Below are positions 37,432 through 64,000 of a stretch of DNA of 64,000 nt, piece after piece (within the stretch, counting starts at the first letter, position 1; each line of letters begins with the position of its first letter). The stretch covers positions 14,677,489-14,741,488 of the forward strand of contig CM020515.1 in assembly GCA_009823395.1 (NCBI GenBank). Reading direction: 5' to 3'. The position numbers were made by a program, and so were the translations under genes. Source of the DNA: Thamnaconus septentrionalis. Its lineage: Eukaryota; Chordata; Actinopteri; Tetraodontiformes; Monacanthidae. The notes below the pieces were generated by a model. It was not told where the DNA came from. It saw nothing but the letters and a program-made list of their open reading frames with translations, and ran no database searches.

Positions 37432-39649
37432 CCCTTATAAACTCTCCCCCCTCCTGCTCCACCTTTCACCTCAGAGTTGCAGCTAATGGAGTCTGTCCAT
37501 CAACATGCCTGTGGGACCACTCTCCGCGAGAAAAAAAAAAAACACCCAAAATGCACTTCTTAGCTTTTTGTCAAAAGGCCAAAATCGTTCTAAGTCAAGC
37601 GTAATTACAGTACCGGTTTGCAGTCAATTTGCATCATGTTGCTATTCTCGTTCCTTCGATAAGAATCTCATGCTGGAAACACAGACACTGTACATGTCGA
37701 TGTAAAAAAAAAAAAAAAAAAAAAGGCCTCAATATCTCATGTTGTATTTATGTGACATTAATTGACACACCTTTCTGGCGCACCCTCCAGAGAAAGACGC
37801 GTTGAGTCATACATTAAAATGTATGTCATGAATAGCAGGAAGGAAAAAAATTGGCTGTTAGAGTGAATTCATCACTAAGTATTTATTCATGGCAAATTCA
37901 AGGTGTCTTGGTTGGTCACCTGAGAAGCTGAGGGTCTAACTTAAACTAATACACTGCATTACTTGTCTCCTAGGACTAGTAAATAGTAGCTGTGCATAAA
38001 GACTGCAACATATACAATGCTGTGTATGGCTGGGAGTACATTTTTGCTCTCAGGTTAGCGTGTTTTGTTTTTGTTCTTCTTTTTAACCTGAGTTAAAACT
38101 CAGGAAATTGTGAAAGGCAGGATTACCATTTAAACTAACTTCAAGAGCACAGCAAAGAGGAAGAAAAAATTCCAGGTGTGAAACTGTTAATTCATTGTTA
38201 ATTAATACAACGCATTGATTGATACATTTGCCATAGTGCATGACAGGAATAATGTGGACCAAAAGAAAAAAAAAATCATAGTTTAAAGAAATGCTACAGG
38301 GTAATTACAGGATCACGGAAACAGGGTTGTACAAGTGGTAATTCTTGCAGTTCTCTACGTTTACTATTAAATTATTGAATAACTAGCGTTGCACAGAAAA
38401 TGACTGACAAGATCTATAAATTCCCAAAACCTAAAAACACTGGGAACACACGTGCTCCAAATGTAAATGTGAGTCTCTGTTAAATTAAATTGTTGTAGAC
38501 ACTTTCTATATTATTTTCTTGAGCATAACAAATTTGATGTTGTTAGACATTTTGTACCTTCTGTAATTATCAGCCAATATTAAAACTGTAGCATGGTATT
38601 TATATGTCACAAGGTGGGCTACAAATGAAAGGCCTCCAAAAGTTAATTTGGATAGAAAGTGCTGCAGTGGGCATCAGAATCAGATTTACTGTGTGGTGCA
38701 GAATAAAATAGGATTAATGTGACACTTGATTTATTTTCAGTGCCAGTGATCAGCTCATGCCTGTAACGTCCTCTCTTGGCATCATGTTTGATGTTGATCA
38801 CTGACTAATGGTATTTCTACAGTGATATTTTTGTGAATGTAAGTTATGTGTGGTATTAGGCGACTTAACCTTGTTTCTGTTTTTTGTTTTTGTGACTGCC
38901 AGGTGGTGTGCTTTGAATGTATTGTTGCCGTATCTCTAATACAAACTGCGGTTTCATCTTAGCGGTGCCCTTTCCTTATTTGTGCTAAATATTTCATGTG
39001 ACGATACGCTGATGACTGTCTCGGTTGATTCACACACACAAAAAAATCCCTCACAATGACCTTTTAAAACTTAAAGTGGTTGAACCAGAAAAGGTCCGTT
39101 CCGCTATGTGACCACAGAGAACGTAACTCAACATCCTCCCCTGTCTCACTCAAACGTTCCGCTGATTAGAAGTGAATAGCTGCCTCCTCCTTCTCCTCCT
39201 CCTCCTCCTCCCCCTCTGTCTCTTTCCTCTCTGACTCCCAACTTTTGAGCAATGAGTGGTCAGAAAGTTTGTGTGGGGGTGATACATTCCAGTTTAATGT
39301 TTGACTTTGACCTTGAAAGGGGGGCAGCCGTAGGTAACGAGAAACAACAGGATGAGTAATCCACCGTTGGTTTGAAAAAGGCTGTTTAATGAAAATATCT
39401 ATAAATCAATTTGTGTGGCAGCAGCAGGTATAAATTACACATTTACATTAAATATGATACATTAGGAAAAACACCAGTTTTGCAAAAAAAACAGTGAGTC
39501 AGTGCTTTTAATGCATTTAAAGTCCTGCACTTTTCAAGACACATACAGATCTATGAAGTCAAACAGAAGTGTTGAAAAAAAATAATTGAAAAATAAACTG
39601 TGAAGCTGGTAAATCCCTGCTGAGCTGATGTGGAGCAAATCCTGGAACG
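37432..39649 (+). other. 3' UTR of the LMX1-type gene and convergent spacer to chchd5
   Basis: AT-rich DNA with an A run at 37705-37724 and no recognisable coding. It must hold the end of the LMX1-type transcript and, on the other strand, the end of chchd5. TTTAAT at 39385-39390 reads ATTAAA on the minus strand and could be the chchd5 polyadenylation signal. Confidence 0.4.
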
Positions 39650-40602
39650 CTAGGATGGCTGTGGCACTGGACTTGCAGCTGGCAAAAGAAATGAAAGGTA
39701 ATTGTAATCTCAGCATCACATGTACGGATCATTGAGTTTCACTACAAAAAAAACACACACACAGAGAGATATGCACAATCTCAAGGTTTCCGTCCAGACA
39801 TTGACCTTGAGTTGTGTTTCTAATCCATTCAAGTACTTACACACTTCACTGATGTCCACCGTCTCCGCACAGGCCACGAAGCGGGCAACGTGTGGCGAGC
39901 AGGAGGTAGGTGTGTCCTGGTTTTCTCTCAGGCACCGCTCAAACTGCACAAACTGCGTGGAGCAGTCCTGGCGGATCTTCTGGATCACCGGGCTGTCGAC
40001 AGGAAGGAACACACACAACACGTGTAAAAATGTGATTAAAATGATGTTTAATGTTCTTATCTGTTTCAGAGTCAGCCATTGCTTTAGTGCCGACATACAG
40101 ATTTTATTTGTGTTTGCACTTATTTGCTGAATGTGTGTTTATTATTTATTCATTTTTCCTTTAATTACTACTGAGCATGGTGGTTCTTGGATTGTGTTGT
40201 TTTGAAGTAGGTGCCACATCAGAGTATAGCCACTACAATAATTAAACTACACCACTGGTGGTTTGTGCGATACTAAAGTGATGCCCTTACTGTGACGACG
40301 TGCACTGCGCGACCTTCATCTTCAGCTCATGACACTCTTGCTGCCATGTTGATGGGTTGGAAGCCACACATGACCCATACGCCTCCATTTCATTGTGGCA
40401 ATACTTTGCCGTTATATTCATAGCAGCCTGCCTAAATGTGAGGAGGAAATCAGAAAGAGTCACCAAGTCATAAAAGTAATCATAATCAAAAACGAGATGT
40501 TATGGAACTGAATGCTGGGATGCAGCGTGCTCGAATCTTCGCAAAAAAATCCCTGTGAATGAGAGTGAACTTCAGCTTAGGAAAACATGCGAAATCTTAC
40601 AT
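39650..40602 (-). CDS. chchd5: CHCHD5, twin-CX9C mitochondrial protein
   Basis: A small protein of the mitochondrial intermembrane space, imported and oxidised by the Mia40 relay. Coding pieces on the minus strand: AT of the start codon at 40602-40601, then 40431-40291, 39992-39841 and 39678-39650. The first intron splits the ATG (AT/GTAAGA ... TTTAG/G), giving MQAAMNITAKYC; human CHCHD5 begins MQAA in the same way. The product is 107 residues (human 110). All four CX9C motifs are visible: C-HNEMEAYGS-C, C-HELKMKVAQ-C, C-STQFVQFER-C and C-SPHVARFVA-C. The short last exon ends SASPVPQPS. The gene is divergent from atp13a1, about 1.4 kb away. Confidence 0.9.
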
Positions 40603-40806
40603 ATTGCTTGTTTGAGGTTGTCAGTCAAGAAGAAAGTGAACTATCACGGTCGTGTCGCCCGCTTTCCAGCACGTTCAGCCATGTCCGTGCACCGAGCACA
40701 TCGTACTCTACGACAGGACGGAAACGGTGCATTGCGCAGTGTCATTGGCTCAGAGACCTGTCAATCAAACATTCTGGTTCCGCCAGTTGCGCTCTAGTGA
40801 CCGTCT

Positions 40807-41721
40807 AAAGGCTCATACACACTGAACGCGTCAAGCGCAGGGGGGCGTCAGCGCAGCCATTCATTGTGTATGTGCGACGTCGGCGCAAGAGCGCAACGCC
40901 GCGCAGAGAGCAGAGCGTCGCGCAAGGGTGGCGTTTGACGCCTTGACGCTCGATTTAAAAATGTTTTAAATCGAGCGTCAACGCGCTGTGACGACATCTT
41001 GGCGCGGCCAATAGGAGAGCAGTCGGCTCCGAAAAAAGTGGCCAGACGCAGAGCGCCAGTAGCGAGAGAGCAGGAGTGAGAAAAGTGGAGGAAAACTTGT
41101 CTCTCGCAGTGTCCCGAGTGTAAAATCTGAAATGACGCCGAGCTCTGGGACTCAAGACTTAAAAAATATGCATCTGGTTGGCGACTCTGCTCGGTTTCGG
41201 CGCTCTGACGTTCTTGTTAGCTCCGGTGCTCGTACTAGCTGCTACGTGTTTTTGCATTGAGGTGGCACCGGAGTAACTGCGGTGGAACGAAAACTCGTTG
41301 TGCCACAGTTTGCACACAACAACGCTCTCGTCCTCCCGCTTGCTACTCAGTGCGTTGCTATCCATTTTGCCGGAAACTCTACTCGTGCAATGTACGTTCC
41401 GTGTTGTCTTGAGTATAAGATAAAATGCGAATCATCGCGATAATGTCCCGACCCTAATATATATGAAAAAAACAACAACCTTATGTTCATAAATTGTCAG
41501 ACACAGTTCGATGTAGAGAAGTTTTAACACACATGTAAACACTGGTGCCGTGCTCTGCATCTGGGCACTTTATTTTCCCCCAGAACCGGCTGCTCTCCTA
41601 TTGGCCGCGCCAAAGTGTCGTCACAGGGCGTTGACGCCAGGTCTGTGCCTGCTTGCGCCTACTTGCGCCATACCGCGCGTCAGACCGCGTCAAAAACGCG
41701 TTCAGTGTGTATGAGCCTTTA
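40807..41721. mobile_element. Long inverted-repeat (foldback-like) element
   Basis: The left end AAAGGCTCATACACACTGAA is mirrored exactly at 41702-41721, and both go on into ACGCG. A second matched pair lies further in: TTGGCGCGGCCAATAGGAGA near 40999 pairs with its reverse complement near 41597-41616, so the arms are about 250 bases with gaps. The arms are rich in GCGTCAACGCG-type phrases. No open frame with a transposase signature is seen. Target duplication is unclear (CTAA against TTAA). Confidence 0.8.
40943..40981. repeat. Perfect 18-bp palindrome with 3-base loop
   Basis: TTGACGCTCGATTTAAAA, loop ATG, then the exact reverse complement. It lies inside the left arm of the long inverted-repeat element. 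Confidence 0.95.
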
Positions 41722-42090
41722 AAGGGGAAGCGCCTTTCATCGAGATTTAGGCACGTTAACAGGAATTGTCAGACTAATAAGAATAGATTCTGTGGCACAT
41801 ATTGAATTCTTTATTTCATTCAAAATGAAAAGTGAATTAGACAACAAACTTCGATCGCACGAAGGACAAAAAATATAACGGCTCTGTTCGTACGTGCCTC
41901 CCGGGCAGGCATGACGTGTCTTTACGCGTTGACGTACGCGGAAGCAAGTGTCGGAATATGAGCGATTCAGTGAAGGGGTTTTGGAAGCTGGATCGAGAAC
42001 TGTTCCGTGTGTAGAATCGTCTCTTGGCCGACTACATCACGACGGGTGGCGGTGGATGATAGAGGGGGGCAGAGGAGGGAAGGCAATACG

Positions 42091-48975
<6,885 letters not shown>

Positions 48976-49732
48976 ACTCAGTGCCAATAGTGACCCTTGC
49001 CAAACAAACTGTAAAGGGAGAGAAACTCTGAGGGAGGATGAAACTACATAAGCTGTTGGGACATAAACAGACTGAGACACTTGTGTTGTTCAGTACTGTG
49101 GTGTATTCCTCCCTCTGACCTGGTCAGCTTCTTCTTAACCAGTTTTGTTCCGACGTTCTCATGATCTGCTTCAACTATTTCTTTTTGTTTTCTTCATGAT
49201 TTTTTCCAGCTACTTTCTCTTTTCTCCAATCAGTCAATCCCCTGTTACTAAAAGCCATTGAGACAACAGTATTGAGTGGAAAGCAAGACAACATGGCAGC
49301 CTGAAAGTAACACATATCCGCACACACTATCGGGGAATGCTCCAAGAAGATTGCAGATTTTCATTTTCTTTTTTAATCCCCCCCCCCCCTCTTCCATACT
49401 TTTGTAAAAAGTGAAATACATAACGGACTTATAAATACTTCTATATAACAATTATGGAATCTGTGAAGTGTTTTGTAGTCTTGGAAAGGTGAATAATGCC
49501 TGGCTGTTGATGAGCCATTCTGTTCCCCAAAATAGGCAAGAAAAGGCTATCGGGTGAGAAGAGTATTGTGGAACTGCGCATTTCTTCAAGGAAATGAAGA
49601 CAGGAAATGCATCTCATAAACCCTCCATTTGTCTTTTTAAAAAAAATCAAATTCTGTAAATTTTCAGTGCACTGACTGATATTAAGAATTCTAAAATGTT
49701 TACAAGGGGGCTTAAATTTCTGTTTTTTTATA

Positions 49733-49738
49733 AATAAA
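49733..49738 (+). promoter_or_regulatory. Polyadenylation signal of atp13a1
   Basis: AATAAA about 760 bases after the stop and about 360 bases before the dsn1 start; the sequence around it is AT-rich. Confidence 0.55.
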
Positions 49739-50096
49739 ATTATGTTCTGAATATATTCAGAAAAAAACTATTTGATGACTTTGTGAAACATTCAATATCC
49801 AAGATGAGAAGATTATTAATGTTCACTCTTGTTCACAGATATTCTAGGCATAATATGTATTGCATTTCTTACTTTATTTTATTTTCAAAAGTGTTTAATT
49901 GTCCTCTGTTGACAACATAACACACACGTACATCCACCCCACACTACTATTGTGAATAGTTCTTTGAATTCTGTGCTTTTTGAGATAGTGACATTTTCTT
50001 TCCAACTACAAGAGAACTACATTTCCCACAATGCCGTGGGAAGTGAAGGGGTTGGGTCTGTAGGGCGCGCTGTGAGGAAAACTTTGAAAAGGAAAA

Positions 50097-52290
50097 ATGG
50101 CGGAAAAACAAAGCGAAGATGGACGAGACGGGTGTGTAGTTTTCTTTTTTTAACATGAAGGGTGGCTGTTAACACATTAGATAATAAAAGTCATTGCAAA
50201 TGACATTGACGTTATTTCTATTTCGTCAGCGTTGCCCATGGAAAGCACCTTAGCGAGGTTGCGTCGCTGTCGGCTGACGTGAACATGTTTCAAAACGGTT
50301 GTTCAAACACTCGATGTGTTGCGTCGTCTTCTTAAGTCATGCTTTCTCTCTCTTTTCAGTTTTGATAATGTGTCTGGTGGCCAGAGCAAGGTAATTTGTT
50401 TCAACATAAGCTTCCCCTATCACATACTCCCCCATTTTAAGACTCGTCATTTATTATTGGCCGCGTTCATTTTGACGTCCAGGTGAAGTCGGTCAAACAG
50501 GCGGCCAAGAGATGCTCCTCCAGCAACCCGAGCGCTGCTCCACCGCCCAAGTCTCCGCATAGCGACGTCCCGTCACCCACCGCCTTTACCTCGGATGCGG
50601 GGGACGGACGTCCAGTGGAGGACAAACCAGACTTGCCGTTGGACGACACGGACGGACCGCCGGCTCCTCCCGTCAGCCCCGCCACACGGAGGAAGTCCTG
50701 GCGGAGAGCCACCTTGACCCGCCGCTCTCTGCCCAGCCTCCCCAACCAACATGAGAGTGAGACGTCTGCTTTTAGTGCACCGTGACATCAGTAAAAGGTG
50801 TATTTGTATTTTTATAGATATAAAAAATCTCCTCGTGCATTTGTGTGTTGTAGCTTTGTGTAGAAGTATCAATACATCTCTATCGGACCAGGAGAGGCTT
50901 GACAAATTGATTGAAGCCTCGATGAAGGTGAGTGTATACAATTATTGTGTGTTGTAAAATACTATTTAAATGTGTTTGTCTGACACCTTAGAATTTTGAT
51001 TTATATTCCTAATAGCACTTTGTCATGTGTTTAATCATGTCCAGTTTGCAATAGAAAGAACTAAAAGTTCCCTGCAGTCAGTGCCAAACGTCTCCCTGGA
51101 GTCTTTTCAGAAACAAGGTTGGTTTTCTATGAATGGAACACTTACCGTCTTCAAAATGACATAAAAGTGTGTATTAACCACATAATTTATGAAGCAAGTT
51201 ACATGGTATGTGTCTTGTATTGCGCAGTTGAGCAGATGCAGAAAGAGTGGGCTTGTCAGGCTATCAACATGAAGACTGGCCTCCCTGCAAGAGAAGCCTG
51301 GTATTAGAATATATTTTTTTTCATATGCAGTTAAAATTTAGTTTTTCAAGCATATCTCACTTATGACTTCATTATTTGGTTTTCAGCTCTGGCAAACCTG
51401 TGAACGCAGCCATGGAGAATGTCAGGAAAGCCATCAACAGGCATGATTTATTTTATGACTGTGTATCGCACAAACTATTTATACTCACAATAGCAAATGG
51501 ATTATTTGACCTTTGACTCTGGGTTGTTTTGTTGTATTGAGCCTCTTGTGTTCTACCACAGGTTTCAGATTGAAAGTGACCGTTGGGAGGCGCTGTTGAA
51601 CAAGCACCGGAACAAAGCAGAGGAGTTGGAAAGGTAATTTTTTTTCTTTGTGGTATTGTGACTACTGCTTTACAATTCTGTATTAAATAATGTATTATTT
51701 ATTCACTGCAGGAAAGTGGAGCAGGGCTTGGAGAAGGGTGTATCATTAAACTCTGCATCTGTGGCTCAGTCCTCACAGTACCACCTTATACAGAGCAAAC
51801 CTGACTACCACAGTCTTTGCAGACAACAGCCTTTGCTTCAGGCAATGGAGATCATTGTAAGTTGGAAATTTGATCGATTTTAATATGATTACTGTTTTAT
51901 TGTGCTAATAAACCAAATGCGCGTTTGTTTTGAACATAGAGGCAATATGAGAACAAATTAACTGCAAAATAATTATATATGTATTGTGTATTGACATCTA
52001 ATCACTTATTCCTTCTTATTCAAAGATGGATACACAGAGTAAGATGGTTATGCAGTTCCAGTGCTTCAGGGAGCAAACACAGTTGTTGGTAAAGGAGACC
52101 AGCGGTCGACTGGGTAAATATTTTTGTCATTTGCAGTCTCTTTGTAACCACACTTTGTACACTTTTAATTGCGTTAACATTTTTATTTTATTTTTTCTTT
52201 GCAGCGGCAGAGGCAGGATTCCAGGATATTTCACCTGATGTTATTAGGAAGTTAATTGCTGTACCGATCAAATCTTCTGCAACTTCTTAG
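50097..52290 (+). CDS. dsn1: DSN1 homologue, MIS12 kinetochore complex subunit
   Basis: DSN1 is a subunit of the MIS12 complex, which joins centromeric chromatin (CENP-C, CENP-T) to the NDC80 microtubule-binding complex. Coding exons: 50097-50131, 50360-50390, 50483-50756, 50854-50927, 51045-51117, 51228-51300, 51387-51440, 51562-51633, 51712-51856, 52026-52113, 52205-52290; 334 residues (human 356). The diagnostic part is RRKSWRRATLTRRSL near residue 90. I recall a similar RRxSWRRAS segment in human DSN1, where Aurora B phosphorylates serines to promote CENP-C binding. CRSINTSLSDQERLDKLIEA and the following helices fit the DSN1 core. Exon 7 seems to use a GC donor (AACAG/GCATGA); the frame through AG/GTTTCAG continues well. 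The N-terminal exons are short and less certain. Confidence 0.9.
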
Positions 52291-52483
52291 CTCATCCGGG
52301 TGATGGCGAGCACAAGCTATGAACGTTTATCTCCCGTGTATCTTTGTAGTTTGCATGTTATGCCCATATGTTATAATGTATTTTTCATCATTACCTGTTT
52401 ACGAGCACGTGATGTCTTAAGTTTGTAATTTAGTGCTTCAAGTTATACCCTGAACTAAGTTTTAAATCTCTCGACTCAGGTCA

Positions 52484-52489
52484 AATAAA
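52484..52489 (+). promoter_or_regulatory. Polyadenylation signal of dsn1
   Basis: AATAAA about 200 bases after the dsn1 stop codon. Confidence 0.6.
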
Positions 52490-55400
52490 TTCATTTTTGT
52501 GGACGTGTGACAATTTGGAGGTTCAGAATTATAGAAACGTTTCACCAGCAGGTGGCAGTGACTGGTCGAAGAAAAAAAAAATGCTGTAAGATTTATGGAC
52601 GACCAGACTGGATTTTTCCGTTCAGCCTTAATTCCTATCTACAAACAACCTGGTACTCTCTTTTATGGCAACTGTTATAGTGATAATAAAAAATCTCACT
52701 AGTATCGTATAAATTAATGATATCTGTCATTTTAATTGAACCATATTTTAAAGGAATTGGGGAGGTTTAAATTTGTAATGATTAGACATCTTGTAAAATA
52801 TATGTAAATAAATTACATAAATGTTATTGATCAAAGATTAACAGCACTGTTAGTATGAAGTTCCATCATTAAAATGAACTAAAATTGCGCTTTGATCAAT
52901 GGAGTTAACCAGTGCAACTTGTATTTTAACCTATAAAAATACAAAACTGTTGGAAAGATGTGACTTAGGATGCAGGACTTTGGATGATAATTGGAAGTCA
53001 TTTGTTTATGCATAGTCCCTGTTAAAGCGCACGTCTGCTGACATTCTCCTTTTTATTGGTGCTCTTGGTGTATCTATTTCACTCCATCGGTGTTCCCTGA
53101 CCATTCAAGATGATGCACCTCCCCCATAGTGACTCAACCCCATCTCTTGCATTTGGCTTGGTCACTGATGCAGAACGAAGCTTTGACATTGTACCAGTCA
53201 GTCAAAGCTTTGTCGGCTATCGCTCCTATCTCTTCAACCCTTTTACCTATTAATGTTTGCACTTGGCTTGTTCCCTAATCCAATATATGGCCAGAGAATA
53301 CCTCAATTTCAAACAGTAAATACGAACAAATTACTTTGTTTTATGAGACCAATGTGGTCTTTGCCGAGCCTTTGCAATTGCATCTAAGGAAGTGACTGGA
53401 GATCACAGGGACAAGCAGAGAAGGGAGACAAGCAGGGTTGTGACCGTGAGAGTTGTGAGCAAAGGAGGATGGTGCACAGCAGGAGAGATCGATTCTTATT
53501 TAGATGAAAATGAGGCTTGATGCTTGTGGGGTGAGAGGAGGGCAGCTTTCGCATCCAAATGAACAGAAGTTTCACAGAAACGATCCTCCATCACCAACAA
53601 TAAAAACATCAAGAGTTAAAAAGCAGCTGGCATACTCTTTACTTTCGATAACGTTCCCTATTGACATTGATAGCTATTGACTTTGGGGATTAAGTGGCAA
53701 CCAATAAACCTTTCCCCTAAAAAAAAATCTGTAGTAAATGATTTGTTTGAGGCTTTTTTACTGGTGTTTATTTTGTATTCTGTGACTATTTCAATCTGAA
53801 GGTCTCAACCATGCTACATTAACATAGTACAATTTTATGAGTTTGATTATTTTGTGCTGGTGGTATTAGTGTTCAGGAAATTTGAATCCACTGTTTAAGA
53901 TGAACCAACGAGAAATGTGACGTGTGCATCTATAGTGCATGTGTTCTATAAAACAACCATCCAACACCTTCTCACTGTGCTCTGTGGATTTACTATATTC
54001 TTTACTCCTGTTGTCTTTAACTTTAGATTGATTAGCCACAGATTGTTGTAGATGGATGTGTGGAGAGTCAGCATAAACCATTGCCAGTTTGATCCTACTC
54101 TGTCTTGCTCAGCCATCATCTCTTTTCAGTTGAGCAAAGCTGGCTGCAGCTCTGCTCCACATCCATTCTAGCAGCTATTTGTCTTGGAAACCTGTCTCTC
54201 CAATATGAGTGATAAACTACAGCAGAAATGCCCAGTTTGCAAAAAAACAAGGACACTTGTTTCAATCTGTGCTGTCAACATTTTCATACTGAAAACTGAT
54301 GGGATGTTTCATTCATCGGGGGGTTTCAGGCAGAATAATATTCTAGGGTGGACTGCCTTGCTTTAATATTTAATACTGCTCTTGAAATTGCACCGGTTTG
54401 TCCTTACAAATGATGTTTGGGAATTAAGGATACTGGCACAGTGAAATTAAATAATTTTCATTACTCTTTTTTTTTTTCTTTTCATCACACCCACCAGAAG
54501 GAGGTCGTGTTTTTGTTTGTCTTTCTTCATAGATAAATTTTTTCTGCACATGCATTTATGCATGCAGGTCCATAAGTGGCTCTTACAACTTTGTCACCAT
54601 TACTATGTTTTGTATTGTTTTCTGTAAGGGGTCACAAAAAAAGCACATATTGGCTCAATTACACCAGAAACGAGCAACATGGCAAAACAAAACATTTTTC
54701 TATTCATAATTTGCAAAAAATAAAAATAAAATCAGCCAAGTGATGTTGAGGATAATTTAATATGACGTGTTATTAATGTATGCATTATAGTCACGTTTTT
54801 CCTGAGAACACTCACTCACATCACACTAATTAAAAGTGTACTTTGGCCGCCATGCATGCGTCTGTTTGGCAGTCTAGATGTTGAAGCCACCCGCAAACTG
54901 GAGGTCTGTGGCGCTACGAGATCAATCAATGGTCAAAGCGACGCATAGCGCCCGCGCAGCGCAGCGCAACGCAGCCCTAGGTACTCACACGACGCTAACA
55001 ACAATGGCAAGCCGTAGTGTGTTTTGGTAGGAGACCTCTGATTGGAGCTCGGCGCGGAGAACGCTCCCTCGCCCTATTCAAAACCTGCTTCTTTTTTTAT
55101 ACAGTCTATCGCCAATTTGCGCGTTTTTATCACGCTCGTTTGCCGTTGTAGTTGGATTTTTTGTTTTAAAGCAAAACATATTTTTTCTCTTTCTACTCGA
55201 AAATGTACGAGGCGCTGTCGACGAGCTCACACTGTCTCTGCATGTGTGTCCCTGCTCCTGCTGCTGCTGCTCCCGAGTTGGGCTACGGCTGCTGCTAACC
55301 TAGCCGCCTTTCAGTTGGTGGAGAGCTAACGTTAGCCTGGCCGCGTTTAGGTACTTGGGGGGCGAAGGAAGGGAGAAAAAACACACGGAAGCGAATGTGA

Positions 55401-55585
55401 ATCGTCTTTTGTGCGAACCGTTGTGAAAACGAATCCCAAATAATTTTTTCCCGACGTCGCTGGATACGGTAAAATAGACGTGTTGTATGATTCGCCATAG
55501 AAAGTACTTTGCGAGCTAGCTAACAGGCTAGCTATTTTGTGTATTCTTCGACTGAGGGGAAAAACGGCGAGTTTTCTTTGAAAGT
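52490..55585 (+). promoter_or_regulatory. Intergenic region and pbx4 promoter/5' UTR
   Basis: From 52490 to about 54850 the DNA is AT-rich and I see no gene. From about 54890 to 55585 it becomes GC-richer, with CG-dense stretches near 54940-54975 and 55200-55320 and a CTG-rich tract near 55255-55273. This is the probable CpG-type promoter and long 5' UTR of pbx4. A 95-codon upstream frame starts at 55042, but nothing shows it is translated. Confidence 0.5.

Positions 55586-64000
<8,415 letters not shown>

Larger units (their letters stand above)
40603..42090. promoter_or_regulatory. Divergent spacer between chchd5 and atp13a1
   Basis: The two genes start away from each other, so both promoters and 5' UTRs lie here. 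More than half of the space is taken by an inverted-repeat element (40807-41721). The remaining 41722-42090 is the likely atp13a1 core promoter and 5' UTR (GC-rich near 41890-42080). Confidence 0.55.

Noticed and set aside
42007..42090. Upstream in-frame ATG of atp13a1
   Set aside because: Would add 28 residues that lack family support; ATG 42091 gives an N-terminus of usual length. It cannot be fully excluded.
53178..53215. Short inverted repeat AAGCTTTGAC ... GTCAAAGCTT
   Set aside because: Ten-base arms in AT-rich intergenic DNA; too short to claim an element.

Overview
This window is vertebrate nuclear DNA, almost certainly from a ray-finned (teleost) fish. It has split genes with short GT-AG introns, long CA/GT microsatellites, small inverted-repeat elements, and gene order that matches pieces of the human 19p13.11 region (PGLS, COLGALT1, GMIP, ATP13A1, PBX4). 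Coordinates given for a gene run from first to last coding base; exons are listed in the evidence. All identifications come from reading translations and comparing them with remembered family sequences, not from a database search.

Layout. 1-930: on the minus strand, the first coding exons of a fish-type zinc-finger/SUMO-motif protein. 954-1280: a small inverted-repeat element. 1873-3241: pgls (6-phosphogluconolactonase). 3856-8894: colgalt1 (procollagen galactosyltransferase, ending in the ER signal RDEL). 10439-23280: gmip (F-BAR, C1, RhoGAP), with a TTAA-flanked inverted-repeat element in one intron. 26192-37431: an LMX1A-type LIM-homeobox gene with an 8.7 kb intron full of simple repeats and candidate control DNA. 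39650-40602 (minus): chchd5, whose start codon is split by an intron. 40807-41721: a long inverted-repeat element in the spacer between divergent chchd5 and atp13a1. 42091-48975: atp13a1 (P5A ATPase) in 25 coding exons, one of which lacks a canonical splice donor in this sequence. 50097-52290: dsn1 (kinetochore MIS12 complex). 55586 to the window end: the first two coding exons of pbx4 and its large intron.

The genes are mostly unrelated housekeeping functions (pentose phosphate pathway, collagen glycosylation in the ER, Rho signalling, mitochondrial import/assembly, ER transmembrane-helix dislocase, kinetochore) interleaved with two developmental transcription factors. No operon-like or defence-type system is visible. 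The points most worth checking are the broken splice donor in atp13a1, the linkage of a third LMX1-type gene to pbx4, the split start codon of chchd5, and several previously mobile inverted-repeat elements, one of which sits in a divergent promoter spacer.
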